DNA of 56,002 nucleotides, taken from contig CADAQM010000037.1 of NCBI GenBank assembly GCA_902790135.1, positions 1 to 56,002 of the forward strand, in the 5' to 3' direction. The position numbers and the translations under genes are program-made. Positions 39,426 through 48,307 of this stretch are shown here, one piece after another. Position 1 is the stretch's first letter. The number at the start of each line of letters is the position of its first letter. Source of the DNA: an uncultured Coriobacteriaceae bacterium (GTDB lineage: Bacteria; Actinomycetota; Coriobacteriia; Coriobacteriales; Atopobiaceae). The notes beneath the pieces are model-generated. The model worked only from the letters and a program-made list of their open reading frames with translations, was not told the DNA's origin and did not search any database.

Positions 39426-39540
39426 CGGCATTTATCTGCGCGCATGCCATGCGTGCCCGCATGTCAGCCCGTCTGCAGGCCAATTCTGGCGGCTCGCCAA
39501 TCGGGGCCGAATCGCGGCTCATTCTCCCTGCTACCCACGC

Positions 39541-39570
39541 TATTGTGAAATCGTTCTCAGAAGGGAGAAC
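39541..39570 (+). promoter_or_regulatory. Putative promoter and operator of the GH32 gene
   Basis: A -10-like TATTGT (39541-39546) is followed by an inverted repeat GTTCTC (39553-39558) / GAGAAC (39565-39570) with a 6-nt centre. It sits between the likely start site and the ribosome-binding site, a position suited to a sugar-responsive repressor. Confidence 0.35.
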
Positions 39571-39596
39571 AGGCAACTTCTCGAGGAGGAACAACC

Positions 39597-41111
39597 ATGA
39601 CCATGCTCGTCAAGCTCGACCAGCACCATAACTGGCGCCTGAAGTATCACCTGCAGATGCCCGACGGCAACATCACCGACCCCAACGGCCTCTCGCACTT
39701 CAAGGGCGTCTACCACATCTTCCATCAGTACGAGCCCCGTTGGCCGCGCGAGGCCGGTCACGGCTGGGGTCACTGGTCGAGCCCCGACCTGCTCACCTGG
39801 TACTGGCACGGCGGCGCCATCATGCCGAGCGTCCAGACCGACAAGAACGGCTCCTACTCCGGCTCCGGCATTGTCAACGGCGACGAGCTGTGGCTCTACT
39901 ACACCGGCAACGAGCTGATGGGCACCCGCGCCGACGGCTATGACTTCGACTTCAGCGGCCGCAAGGCAAACGAGACCCTCGTGCGCTGCACCGACGACGG
40001 CGACAAGTGCCACATCACGCTGGGCGAGAAGGAGCCGGTGCTGCTCAACGACCAGTATCCCGCGTACGCCTCTAACCACGTGCGTGACCCCAAGGTCTGG
40101 CGCGAGGACGGCTCCTGGTGGATGCTGCTCGGCTGCCGCACCATGGAGAGCCACGGCTGCGCCCTGCTGTACAAGTCCGAGGACGGCATCAAGTGGGAGA
40201 TGGCCGGCAGCGCCACCAACACCGGCGACGGCCCCTTCGGCTACATGTGGGAGTGCCCGAGCGTCGCGCAGTTTGACGACAAGGAGTTCTTGTTCGTCTG
40301 CCCGCAGGGCGTGCCCAAGACCCAGTATCGCTTCCAGACCATCCACAACTCCGGCTACTTCCCCGTCAAGGGCAAGGTCATCGACATCCTGCAGCAGGAT
40401 CCCGGCAAGATGGACGCGGACGGCCCGTACCCCTGCATGGACGTGGACGACTTCGTCGAGCTCGACTTCGGCTTCGACTTCTACGCCTGCCAGGTGTTCG
40501 AGGACGAGCAGGGTCGCAAGATCCTCATGGCCTGGGCTGGCGTCGCCGACATGGAGTTCGAGTACGACGTCCCCACCACCCCCGAGTGGGCTCACACCCT
40601 GACCATGCCGCGCGAGCTCACGCTCAACGAGGCCGGCCGCATCTGCCAGTGGCCCGTCGCCGAGATGGAGCAGCTGCGTGACGGCGAGGTCGAGTTCAAG
40701 GCCGAGCTGGCCCATGGCTCCACGGGCTTCATGGGCTCCTCCACCTACGACAAGTTCAGCATGGAGGGCGCCATCGGCGCACGCTTCGACGGCATCGGCG
40801 AGTTCCAGATCACCGACATCGAGGGCAAGGGCCACTTCATGCTCAACGGCGACCTCGAGTTCGTAATCAACGACCACGACGCCGAGCTGGTCTTCCACAG
40901 CCACGCCGGTCGCTTCCGCTCCATCCGTCGCCTCCCGCTCTCCGCGCTGTCCGCCGGCAAGATCGAGAGCGTGCGCGTGATGGTCGACACCTCCGTGGTC
41001 GAGATCTTCGTCAACGGCGGCGAGGCCACCATGACCACCCGTTGGTTCCCGGGGCCCTGCACGGCTACGAGTTCCAGAACATCGCGTAGGCTGCGCGGTC
41101 GCATAGCGTGA
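39597..41111 (+). CDS. Glycoside hydrolase family 32 (sucrose/sucrose-6-phosphate or fructan hydrolase), C-terminus frameshifted
   Basis: 504 aa, no signal peptide, so intracellular; expected to split fructose from sucrose(-6-P) or short fructans. The five-blade propeller has the nucleophile in ITDPNGL (Asp28), the transition-state Asp in SNHVRDPKVW (about 165) and the acid/base Glu in MWECPSVAQ (about 220). A C-terminal beta-sandwich ends VEIFVNGGEATMTTRWFP. After that, the current frame reads an Arg/Ser-rich tail unlike the family. A one-base shift in the CCCGGGGCCC run (41048-41057) restores ALHGYEFQNIA and a stop at 41087-41089. Start ATG follows AGGAGGAACAACC. Confidence 0.9.
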   Translation: MTMLVKLDQHHNWRLKYHLQMPDGNITDPNGLSHFKGVYHIFHQYEPRWPREAGHGWGHWSSPDLLTWYWHGGAIMPSVQTDKNGSYSGSGIVNGDELWLYYTGNELMGTRADGYDFDFSGRKANETLVRCTDDGDKCHITLGEKEPVLLNDQYPAYASNHVRDPKVWREDGSWWMLLGCRTMESHGCALLYKSEDGIKWEMAGSATNTGDGPFGYMWECPSVAQFDDKEFLFVCPQGVPKTQYRFQTIHNSGYFPVKGKVIDILQQDPGKMDADGPYPCMDVDDFVELDFGFDFYACQVFEDEQGRKILMAWAGVADMEFEYDVPTTPEWAHTLTMPRELTLNEAGRICQWPVAEMEQLRDGEVEFKAELAHGSTGFMGSSTYDKFSMEGAIGARFDGIGEFQITDIEGKGHFMLNGDLEFVINDHDAELVFHSHAGRFRSIRRLPLSALSAGKIESVRVMVDTSVVEIFVNGGEATMTTRWFPGPCTATSSRTSRRLRGRIA

Positions 41112-41122
41112 CCGACTGACTG

Positions 41123-41159
41123 GTGCCCCTTCCGCCACGTGCGGGAGGGGCACTTCTTT
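41123..41159 (+). terminator. GH32 terminator
   Basis: A 13-bp stem GTGCCCCTTCCGC / GCGGGAGGGGCAC with one G-U pair and loop CACGT, followed by TTCTTTG. It begins 11 nt after the annotated stop, or 33 nt after the stop of the restored frame. Confidence 0.85.
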
Positions 41160-41209
41160 GTCCGTGCGTGCGCCACCGTGTGGGGCGGGTACGCAGCCGC
41201 GGACAGGTT
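41159..41209. repeat. REP-like intergenic palindromic repeat, copy 2
   Basis: Carries the same 24-nt core as 34643-34666 (here 41186-41209). TGTCCG (41159-41164) and TGCGT (41165-41169) pair with CGGACA (41200-41205) and ACGCA (41191-41195). The half-elements occur in the opposite order to copy 1. It lies between the convergent GH32 and ffh terminators. Confidence 0.7.
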
Positions 41210-41213
41210 CGTG

Positions 41214-41246
41214 AAAAAACGGGGTTGGAGACTCGCTCCAACCCCG
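41214..41246 (-). terminator. Terminator of the rpmF...ffh operon
   Basis: A perfect 11-bp stem CGGGGTTGGAG / CTCCAACCCCG with loop CGAGT, followed on the minus strand by TTTTTT. It begins 31 nt after the ffh stop. Confidence 0.92.
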
Positions 41247-41276
41247 TCGTCACTTGGCTTTGCGTGCTGCCACCCG

Positions 41277-42698
41277 TTAGAACGGGAAGCCGCCCATGCC
41301 ACCCATGTTGCCCATGTTGCCGCCGCCCATGTTGCGCATCATCTGCTGCATCTGGCGACGGGCCTTGCGGTTGTTCTTGCCACCCGTCTGGAAGCCGTTG
41401 GCCATCTGACGCATCTTGCCCATCATCTTGTTCATCTCGTTCCACTGCTTGAGCAGCTGGTTGACCTCCTGGACGCTGCGCCCGGAACCTGCGGCGATGC
41501 GCTTGCGGCGCTGGCCGTTGATCTTCTTGGGCTGCAGGCGCTCCTCGGGGGTCATGGAGCGAATCATGGCCTCGATGCGGGTGATCTGCGCCTCGTCGAC
41601 GTTGGCGCCGCTCTGCGAGAGGGCGCGGTCGCCGCCGGGAAGCATGCCGATGATCTTGTTGAGGCCGCCCATCTTGCGGATTTGCTGCATCTGGGCGAGC
41701 ATGTCGTCCATCGTGAAGCCCTGACGCAGCATGCGCTCGGCGTCCGCGATCGACTGCTCGTCGGCGAGCTTCTCGGCCTGCTCGATGATGCCCACCACGT
41801 CGCCCATGCCAAGGATGCGCTTGGCCATGCGGTCGGGGCTGAAGACCTCGAGCGAGTCGGGCTTCTCGCCCATCGAGGCGAACATGATCGGCTTGCCCGT
41901 GACCTCGCGCACCGAGAGCGCGCCGCCGCCGCGGGCGTCGCCGTCGAGCTTGGACATGATGACGCCGTCGAAGTCGACGCGGTTGGCAAACTCGCTCACG
42001 ACGTTGACGATGTCCTGGCCGGTCATGGCGTCGACCACCATGAGGATCTGGTCGGGGCGCACGGCATCCTTGATGGCCACGGCCTCGCTCATCATCTCCT
42101 CGTCGATCTGCAGGCGGCCTGCCGTGTCGACGATGACGATGTCGTTGAGGTGGTCGACGGCCTCCTGGATGGACTCGGAGGCCACCTTGACGGCGTCCTT
42201 GCCGTCGCCGCGATAGACCGGCACGCCGATCTCGCCGCCGAGCGTGGCGAGCTGGTCGGCTGCTGCCGGACGGTGGGTGTCGCAGGCGGCCAGCAGCGGG
42301 CTGTGCTTCTGCTTCTTGAGCATGTAGGCGAGCTTGGCAGCCGCCGTGGTCTTACCGGAGCCCTGCAGGCCCACGAGCATGATCACGTTGGGCGTGCGGT
42401 TCTGGGCCAGGGCCAGCTTTGCCTCGGTGGTGCCGAGCAGCTGCGTGAGCTGGTCGAGCACGATGCGCACGACGTTCTGGGCCGGGGTCAGCGAGTCGAG
42501 CACCTCGGCGGTCATGCACTTCTCTTTGCAGGCCTTGACGAAGGTGCGCACGACGCGATAGTTGACGTCCGCCTCGAGCAGCGCCATGCGGATCTCGCGC
42601 ATTGCGGAGTTGATGTCGTCCTCGGTGAGGCGCCCCTTGCCGCGCAGCTTGTCAAAGGTGTCCTGAAGTCGGTCGGAAAGGCTTGCGAACACTGCCAT
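41277..42698 (-). CDS. ffh: Signal recognition particle protein Ffh (SRP54)
   Basis: GTPase of the SRP that targets nascent membrane proteins to FtsY; 473 aa. N domain (1-85), G domain with GLQGSGKTTAAAKLA (about 109), DTAGRLQIDEEMM, TKLDGDARGGGALSV and GEKPDSLEVF. The C-terminal Met-rich M domain binds 4.5S RNA and signal peptides, ending GGGNMGNMGGMGGFPF. It starts 3 nt after ftsY, with a GAGGGGA about 12 nt upstream. Last gene of the cluster. Confidence 0.97.
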   Translation of the reverse strand: MAVFASLSDRLQDTFDKLRGKGRLTEDDINSAMREIRMALLEADVNYRVVRTFVKACKEKCMTAEVLDSLTPAQNVVRIVLDQLTQLLGTTEAKLALAQNRTPNVIMLVGLQGSGKTTAAAKLAYMLKKQKHSPLLAACDTHRPAAADQLATLGGEIGVPVYRGDGKDAVKVASESIQEAVDHLNDIVIVDTAGRLQIDEEMMSEAVAIKDAVRPDQILMVVDAMTGQDIVNVVSEFANRVDFDGVIMSKLDGDARGGGALSVREVTGKPIMFASMGEKPDSLEVFSPDRMAKRILGMGDVVGIIEQAEKLADEQSIADAERMLRQGFTMDDMLAQMQQIRKMGGLNKIIGMLPGGDRALSQSGANVDEAQITRIEAMIRSMTPEERLQPKKINGQRRKRIAAGSGRSVQEVNQLLKQWNEMNKMMGKMRQMANGFQTGGKNNRKARRQMQQMMRNMGGGNMGNMGGMGGFPF

Positions 42699-42701
42699 GT
42701 C

Positions 42702-43610
42702 TTAGATCATCCCCTCTGTCTCGCCAACGAGCGCGCGGCAGAACTCCAGCGCGTTGAAGGTCTGCAGGTCGTCCCTGCCCTCGCCCACGCCGATGCGGAA
42801 GATGGGCAGGTTGAGTTCGTGTGCGATGCCCACGGCGATGCCGCCCTTGGCGGTGCCGTCGAGCTTGGTCACGATGAGTCCGTCGATGTCGAGCGCGTCG
42901 TTGAACTCGCGCGCCTGGTTCAGGCCGTTCTGGCCGGTGGTGGCGTCGATGACCAGCACCACGGTCACCGGGATGGTCGCGCGCTTGCGCGAGACCTTGA
43001 CCACCTTGGCGAGCTCGCGCATGAGCTCGGGGCTCGTGTGCAGGCGGCCGGCCGTGTCGATGAGCACCAGCTCGGAGCCGCGCGCCTCTGCCTGGTCGAG
43101 CACGTCGTAGCAGACGCTCGCCGGGTCTCCGCCGCGCTCGCGGGTGATGACCTCCACGCCCGCGCGCTCGCCCCAGACCTGCAGCTGCTCGATGGCGGCC
43201 GCACGGAAGGTGTCCGCGCCGCCGATCAGGCAGCGCACGCCCAGGTCGTGGTAGGCAGCCGCCAGCTTGCCCACCGTCGTGGTCTTACCCGCGCCGTTGA
43301 TGCCCACGAAGAGCACGCAGGACGGCAGGCTGGAAAAGGGATCGCGCTTGGCGCGCGGGAACACCTCGGCGAGGCGCCTTGCCAGCGCGTCGCGCAGCTG
43401 CGGTGCCGTGCGGAGGTTCTCGCGGGCGGCCTGCTCGCGCAGGTCGTCGGTCACCTGCATGGCGACCTCGGCGCCCATGTCACCCATGACCAGCGTGTCC
43501 TCGAGGTTCTCCCAGAACTCCTCGTCGACCTCGCCGCCCATGTAGAAGATCTCGGAGAGTGCCTCGCGGGAGCGCGAGAGACCCTTCTTGAGGTTGTCAA
43601 ACAGAGCCAT
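42702..43610 (-). CDS. ftsY: SRP receptor FtsY
   Basis: Membrane-associated GTPase receptor for SRP; 302 aa, lacking the long acidic A domain of enterobacterial FtsY, as is common in gram-positives. N domain with FDNLKKGLSRSREALSEIF; G domain with GINGAGKTTTVGKLAA (about 103), DTAGRLHTSPELMREL and TKLDGTAKGGIAVGIA. The ATG overlaps the smc stop by one nt (TGATG), so translation is coupled. Works with ffh immediately downstream. Confidence 0.97.
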   Translation of the reverse strand: MALFDNLKKGLSRSREALSEIFYMGGEVDEEFWENLEDTLVMGDMGAEVAMQVTDDLREQAARENLRTAPQLRDALARRLAEVFPRAKRDPFSSLPSCVLFVGINGAGKTTTVGKLAAAYHDLGVRCLIGGADTFRAAAIEQLQVWGERAGVEVITRERGGDPASVCYDVLDQAEARGSELVLIDTAGRLHTSPELMRELAKVVKVSRKRATIPVTVVLVIDATTGQNGLNQAREFNDALDIDGLIVTKLDGTAKGGIAVGIAHELNLPIFRIGVGEGRDDLQTFNALEFCRALVGETEGMI

Positions 43611-46600
43611 CAGGCATCCACCACCTTTCCTGTCGCACGGTCGAGGCGCTGGCTCACCACGTGGCTCACGCCGTCGGCCTGCATCGAGACGCCATAGAGG
43701 ACGTCTGCCTGCTCCATCGTGCGCCTCTGGTGGCTGATCACGATGAGCTGAGTCGTATCCTTGAGCCGCTCGATGGCATCGAGCAGCTTGGAGAGGTTGG
43801 AGTCGTCGAGGGCGGCCTCAACCTCGTCAAACACGTAGAACGGCACCGTCCGCGTCTTGTAGACGGCAAAGAGCAGCGCCAGGGCAGTGAGGGACTTCTC
43901 GCCGCCGCTCATGAGCATCATCTTCTGGATGCGCTTGCCCCGCGGCTGCGCCACGATCTCGATACCGGTCTCCGAGAGGTGGTCGGGATCGGTCATCTCG
44001 AGGTGTGCCTGGCCGCCCGGGAAGAGCATGGAGAAGACCTCGGAGAAGTTGGCGTTGACCGCATCGAAGACCACCAGGAACTGCCGGCGCATCTTGCGCT
44101 CGATGGCAGCGGTGATCTTGGCGAGCGCACCGCGGGCGCGCTCGAGGTCGGACACCTGCTCGTCGATGTAGTCCGCACGCTCCTTGAGGCGGGTGTACTC
44201 GTCCATGGCCACCTCGTTGACCGGGCCGATGTTGGCAATCCGGCGCTTGAGCGAGGCGACCTCCTCCTCCATGGCGGCACGGTCGTCGGGAGCCGGCAGC
44301 TCGAGGGCCTCGTCGAGCACGAAGTCCTGCCCGATGATGGCGTTGATGGCGTTCTCCACCTGGACCTCGACGCGGCCCATCTCGACCTTGACGTCGTTCA
44401 CTGCGTCGCGGGCACGCTGGAGCTCGCCATTGGCAGCGTTCACGGCCTCGCGGGCCTCGCCGATGGTGGCCTTGAGCGAGTCGCTGTCGGCCTCGGCCAG
44501 GCGGCTGCGGTCGCGCAACAGCTCGGCCCACTCGAGGGCGCGCGCGTGCACGGCATCGTAGCGCTCGTAGAGCGGGTCGACCCTGAGGCGCAGGACCTCC
44601 AGGGAGCGGGCGGAACGCTCGGCGGCGTTGCGGCGGCGCTCGAGGTCGGCAACGGTCTTGGTGAGGTCGTGGTTGCGCCGCTCGAGGTTGTTGCGGCGCT
44701 CCATGGTGGTCGCGAGCTCGAGGCGGGCGTCAGCCACACGGGCGTTGGCGTCGTTCTCGGCACGGCTCGCACGGGAGCGCTCCTGCGAGAGCTCCTCGAG
44801 CTGGTTGCCGAGGTCCACGACCTTCTGCGCAGCGTCACGAGCCGCCTTGCGGTGCGCCTCGATCTGCGGACGGGCCTCGTCTGCCTTGCTGAGGGCGGCA
44901 GCGCGGCGCTTGGAGACCTGGGCCTGCTCGGAGGAGGCCTGGTTGCGCTGGGCCTCGAGGCGGCCGATCTCGGAGGTGATCGAGGAGTGCTCGCCGCGCA
45001 GGCGCGCCACCTCGCCCTTTGCCCGTGCGCTCGCGTCGCGGGCGTCGGCCAGGGCAAGCTCGGCCTTGACCAGTGCGTCGTTTGCGTCGTCCTGCGCCTG
45101 GGCAAGCTCACCCATCTCGTCCTGCAGGGCTCGAATGCGGCGCTTGCGCTCGAGGGCGCCATGCTCCGCCGAGGCGTCGGCACCCACCACCACGCGTCCG
45201 TCGGGAAGGACGGTCACGCCGTCCGGAGTTACAAAGGTGAGCCCCGGGGCCTCAGCGTGGGCGCTCAGGGCCTGGGTGGCACTGTCCACCAGGCGCACGT
45301 CGCCGAGAAGGGCGGCAAGAAGACCCTCTGCCTGCGGCGCGCACCCAAGGCGGGCAATCAGCGGCTCGCCGGGGGCGTCGTCATGCGGGACGGCATTGGC
45401 GGCGGCAAGGGACACGATCGTGGCCCTGCCGTTGGCCTTGCGGGAGGCAGCCTCGTGCGCGAGGCGCGCCGCGCCTTCGCGGCTTGCCACGACAAGCGCT
45501 GCCAGGTCGTCGCCCAAGAGGCGCTCCACCAGCGCGTCGAGCTCCGCAGGCACCTCGATGAGGTCCGCGAGGCGGCATTCGACCAGTTCGCGACCAGTGG
45601 CAGACGACGCCACGGCCGCCGTGAGGCCGCTCGCGTTCTCGCTCTGGCGGTCGACGGACTCCAGGGCCGAAAGCGTTGCCGCGGCCTTGGAATGCTTGCT
45701 CTGGGCCTCGGAGGAGGCCTTGCGGGCGCGGTCCACGTCGTTACGACAGGAGCGGATGGCATCCTCCGCATGGCTCGCCGCAGCCTGTGCGGCCTCGAGG
45801 TCGACAGCCAGCTCGCCGGCGCGCCGCTTGCGCTCGGTAAGCGCCTCCTCGGCCGTCGCGAGCGTCTCGGCAATCTGCGCCAGACGGCTCTCGAACATCT
45901 CGTCCTCGAGCTTGGCGTTGGAGATCTGGTCCTCGAGCTTGGCGTAGGCAAGCGTCTCGGAGTCCGAGGTGCGCTGCGCCTGGCGCTGCTCGCCCACCAG
46001 CTGGGCGTAGCGGTTGCCGAGCTGGCGACGCGTCTCGGTGGCCTGCTTGGCCTCGCGCTGCAGGTCGCGCAGGCGATCGGAGAGGTCGGCAGCCCTGACG
46101 CGGGCATCGGACAGGTCGACGCCCACGCGCTCGAGCTCGGCCGCGCTGTCTGCGCGTTGCTTCTCGGCGGATGAGAGCTGCATGCGCATCTCGGAGAGGC
46201 GCGCCACCATGTTGCGGCCCTTCTCCTCGAGCAGGCGCATGTCGGAGTCCATGCGGCCGAGCAGGTCCTGCATGCGCCGGCGCTGCTCGCCGAGGTCGCC
46301 CACAAAGAGGCCCTTCTGCTCGAGCAGCGACTGCAGCTTCTCGAGCTCGCGCTCCTTCTCGTTGGCACGGTACTGGGCAAGCTCGACCGCGGCGTCGGCC
46401 TCGTTGCCGCGTGCCGTGAGACGAGCGTAGTTTGCTTGCAAAAGGCGCAGGTCATCGACCGCGAGCGTGGCGGAGAGCTCCCGCAGGCGCTCGGTGAGGT
46501 CGCGATGGCGACGGGCCTTGTCCACCTGGCGCTCGAGCGGACGCAGCTGGCGCGTGATCTCGCGCTGGATGTCCTTGGCGCGCGTCAGATTGTCCTGCAT

Positions 46601-47149
46601 CGACTTTAGCTTGCGCTCGGAGCGCTCTTTGCGGCGGCGATGCTTGGAGATGCCGGCCGCCTCCTCGATCAGCGAGCGACGCTCCTCGGGACGGCTCGCC
46701 AGGATGGAGTCGAGCTTGCCCTGGCTGATGATGGAGTGGGTGTCCTTGCCCAGGCCGGAGTCGTGCAGGATGTCGGTGATGTCCATCAGGCGCGCGGGCG
46801 CGTTGTTGATGAGGTACTCGCTCTCGCCGGAGCGGTACATGCGCCGCGTGATGGCCACCTCGGTGAAGTCGATGGGCAGCGTGTGGTCGGTGTTGTCGAG
46901 CACGAGCGTGACCTCGGCAAGGCCGACCGGCTTGCGGGCGGAGGAGCCGGAGAAGATGACGTCCTCCATGGCTTGGCCGCGCAGCTGCTTGGCGCTCTGC
47001 TCGCCGAGCACCCACAAGATGGCGTCCGAGACGTTTGACTTGCCCGACCCGTTGGGGCCCACCACGACGGTCAGGCCGGGGTCGAACACCATGTGCGTGC
47101 GGTCGGCAAAGGACTTGAAGCCCTTGAGGGTAAGCGACTTGAGGTACAT
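43610..47149 (-). CDS. smc: Chromosome segregation protein SMC
   Basis: Condensin ATPase organising the chromosome; 1179 aa, full length. Walker A GPNGSGKSNVSDAI (about 32-45) sits at the N-terminus. Long coiled coils (about 170-500 and 665-1000) flank the hinge (about 505-660). The C-terminal signature LMSGGEKSLTALALLF and Walker B FYVFDEVEAALDDSN (about 1110) complete the head. Start overlaps the rnc stop by one nt (TGATG) and the stop overlaps ftsY in the same way. scpA/scpB are not in this window. Confidence 0.97.
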   Translation of the reverse strand: MYLKSLTLKGFKSFADRTHMVFDPGLTVVVGPNGSGKSNVSDAILWVLGEQSAKQLRGQAMEDVIFSGSSARKPVGLAEVTLVLDNTDHTLPIDFTEVAITRRMYRSGESEYLINNAPARLMDITDILHDSGLGKDTHSIISQGKLDSILASRPEERRSLIEEAAGISKHRRRKERSERKLKSMQDNLTRAKDIQREITRQLRPLERQVDKARRHRDLTERLRELSATLAVDDLRLLQANYARLTARGNEADAAVELAQYRANEKERELEKLQSLLEQKGLFVGDLGEQRRRMQDLLGRMDSDMRLLEEKGRNMVARLSEMRMQLSSAEKQRADSAAELERVGVDLSDARVRAADLSDRLRDLQREAKQATETRRQLGNRYAQLVGEQRQAQRTSDSETLAYAKLEDQISNAKLEDEMFESRLAQIAETLATAEEALTERKRRAGELAVDLEAAQAAASHAEDAIRSCRNDVDRARKASSEAQSKHSKAAATLSALESVDRQSENASGLTAAVASSATGRELVECRLADLIEVPAELDALVERLLGDDLAALVVASREGAARLAHEAASRKANGRATIVSLAAANAVPHDDAPGEPLIARLGCAPQAEGLLAALLGDVRLVDSATQALSAHAEAPGLTFVTPDGVTVLPDGRVVVGADASAEHGALERKRRIRALQDEMGELAQAQDDANDALVKAELALADARDASARAKGEVARLRGEHSSITSEIGRLEAQRNQASSEQAQVSKRRAAALSKADEARPQIEAHRKAARDAAQKVVDLGNQLEELSQERSRASRAENDANARVADARLELATTMERRNNLERRNHDLTKTVADLERRRNAAERSARSLEVLRLRVDPLYERYDAVHARALEWAELLRDRSRLAEADSDSLKATIGEAREAVNAANGELQRARDAVNDVKVEMGRVEVQVENAINAIIGQDFVLDEALELPAPDDRAAMEEEVASLKRRIANIGPVNEVAMDEYTRLKERADYIDEQVSDLERARGALAKITAAIERKMRRQFLVVFDAVNANFSEVFSMLFPGGQAHLEMTDPDHLSETGIEIVAQPRGKRIQKMMLMSGGEKSLTALALLFAVYKTRTVPFYVFDEVEAALDDSNLSKLLDAIERLKDTTQLIVISHQRRTMEQADVLYGVSMQADGVSHVVSQRLDRATGKVVDA

Positions 47150-47901
47150 CAGGCCTCACCCTCGCTGTGCTCGACGTCCTGAAGGGGCTCCATGGGACCG
47201 TCCGGCCCCTGCTCGTAGCCCATGCGCATCAGTGCGTCGGCAGCCGCGTTTGCCTGCGACTCCTTCTTGGTGGAGCCGCTGCCGCGTCCCACGCGCCTGC
47301 CCTCGACCAGCACGACCGAGGTGAAGGTGGGGCTGTGCGCAGGTCCCGTCTCGCCCTCCAGCTTGTAGGTGGGGCCTACCCGATAGTCGCGCTGGATGTG
47401 CTCCTGGAGGCGAGACTTGGGCGGCACGACGCGAAGTCCCAGCTCGGGGGTGATGCGCGGATGGAGCGTGCGGACCACGAACTCGTGCGCCACGTCCCAG
47501 CCCGCGTCCTCGTAGAGCGCGCCGACAAGGGCCTCGTAGACGTTCTCGAGCGCCGAGCGCATGCCGCGAGCACCCGTGCCCTTCTCGGACTCGCCAAAGA
47601 GGATGAGCTCACCGATGCCGAGCTCGCCCGCGACCTCCGAGAGCATCTCGCCGCTGACCAGCGCGATCTTGAGCATGGAGAGCTGCCCCTCGTCCATGGC
47701 CGGATAGCGGTCGTACAGGTCGGCCGCGATCATCGCGCCAAGGATCGAGTCACCCAGAAACTCCAGGCGCTCGTAGCTTGCCGAGACAGCCTTGCCCTCC
47801 GCAGCCGAGGGGTGCGTGAGGGCAGATACTATGAGGTGCTCCTCGGCAAAGTGGTGGCCGAGGACCTCCTCTATGCGTTTGATTCGCTTGCGAAGCTTCA
47901 A
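47149..47901 (-). CDS. rnc: Ribonuclease III
   Basis: Double-strand-specific RNase processing rRNA precursors and mRNAs; 250 aa. RNase III domain signature ERLEFLGDSILGAMIA (about 44) and second acidic motif ALENVYEALVGALYEDAGW (about 114). The C-terminal dsRNA-binding domain (about 160-230) has PPKSRLQEHIQRDYRVGPTY-type and GSGSTKKESQANAAADAL. The start appears to be TTG at 47901, preceded by AGGCGG, 10 nt after acpP; no ATG or GTG precedes the conserved domain. An acidic 20-residue tail follows the dsRBD. Confidence 0.95.
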   Translation of the reverse strand: MKLRKRIKRIEEVLGHHFAEEHLIVSALTHPSAAEGKAVSASYERLEFLGDSILGAMIAADLYDRYPAMDEGQLSMLKIALVSGEMLSEVAGELGIGELILFGESEKGTGARGMRSALENVYEALVGALYEDAGWDVAHEFVVRTLHPRITPELGLRVVPPKSRLQEHIQRDYRVGPTYKLEGETGPAHSPTFTSVVLVEGRRVGRGSGSTKKESQANAAADALMRMGYEQGPDGPMEPLQDVEHSEGEA

Positions 47902-47911
47902 CGATTACCGC

Positions 47912-48148
47912 CTAGATGGCCGCCTCGATGCCAGCGACAACGTCACCGACGGTGACGATCTTGTCCAGGCCATCGTCAGGCATCTCCATGTCGAACTCGT
48001 CCTCGAAGGCGCTCACCAGCTCGAGCATGTCGAAGGAGTCGGCCTCGAGGGTCTTGAACTCGGTGTCCTCGGCGATGTCGTCGACGTCGACGTCAAGCGT
48101 CTCGGAGATGATGGCCGCAGCCTTGGCAAAAATGGCGTCGTGGTCCAT
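47912..48148 (-). CDS. acpP: Acyl carrier protein
   Basis: Carrier of acyl chains in fatty acid synthesis; 78 aa, acidic. The phosphopantetheine Ser lies in LEADSFDMLELV (about residue 40), DSF instead of the usual DSL. The following FEDEFDMEMPDD helix is typical. Start at ATG 48148 (MDHDAIFAKAAAI) with AAGGAAG upstream; the 21 upstream codons of the ORF lack a site. Located between plsX and rnc. The 159-nt gap to plsX contains no gene and only weak promoter-like sequence. Confidence 0.95.
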   Translation of the reverse strand: MDHDAIFAKAAAIISETLDVDVDDIAEDTEFKTLEADSFDMLELVSAFEDEFDMEMPDDGLDKIVTVGDVVAGIEAAI

Positions 48149-48307
48149 GATGGCTTCCTTACCTGTCGTGTCGTTTGCTGGGGTCGGTCCCGTGGGAAAC
48201 CCCGTGAGCATACAGTACCCTCACATGCAAGCTCATGTCATGCACAACGGGCAATATCCCCAATGCGCACGCATGAGCAGGCAGGTGAAAGGACAAAACT
48301 GATTGTA

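Noticed and set aside
43661..46174. 837-codon plus-strand frame opposite smc
   Set aside because: Antisense shadow of the SMC coiled coil.
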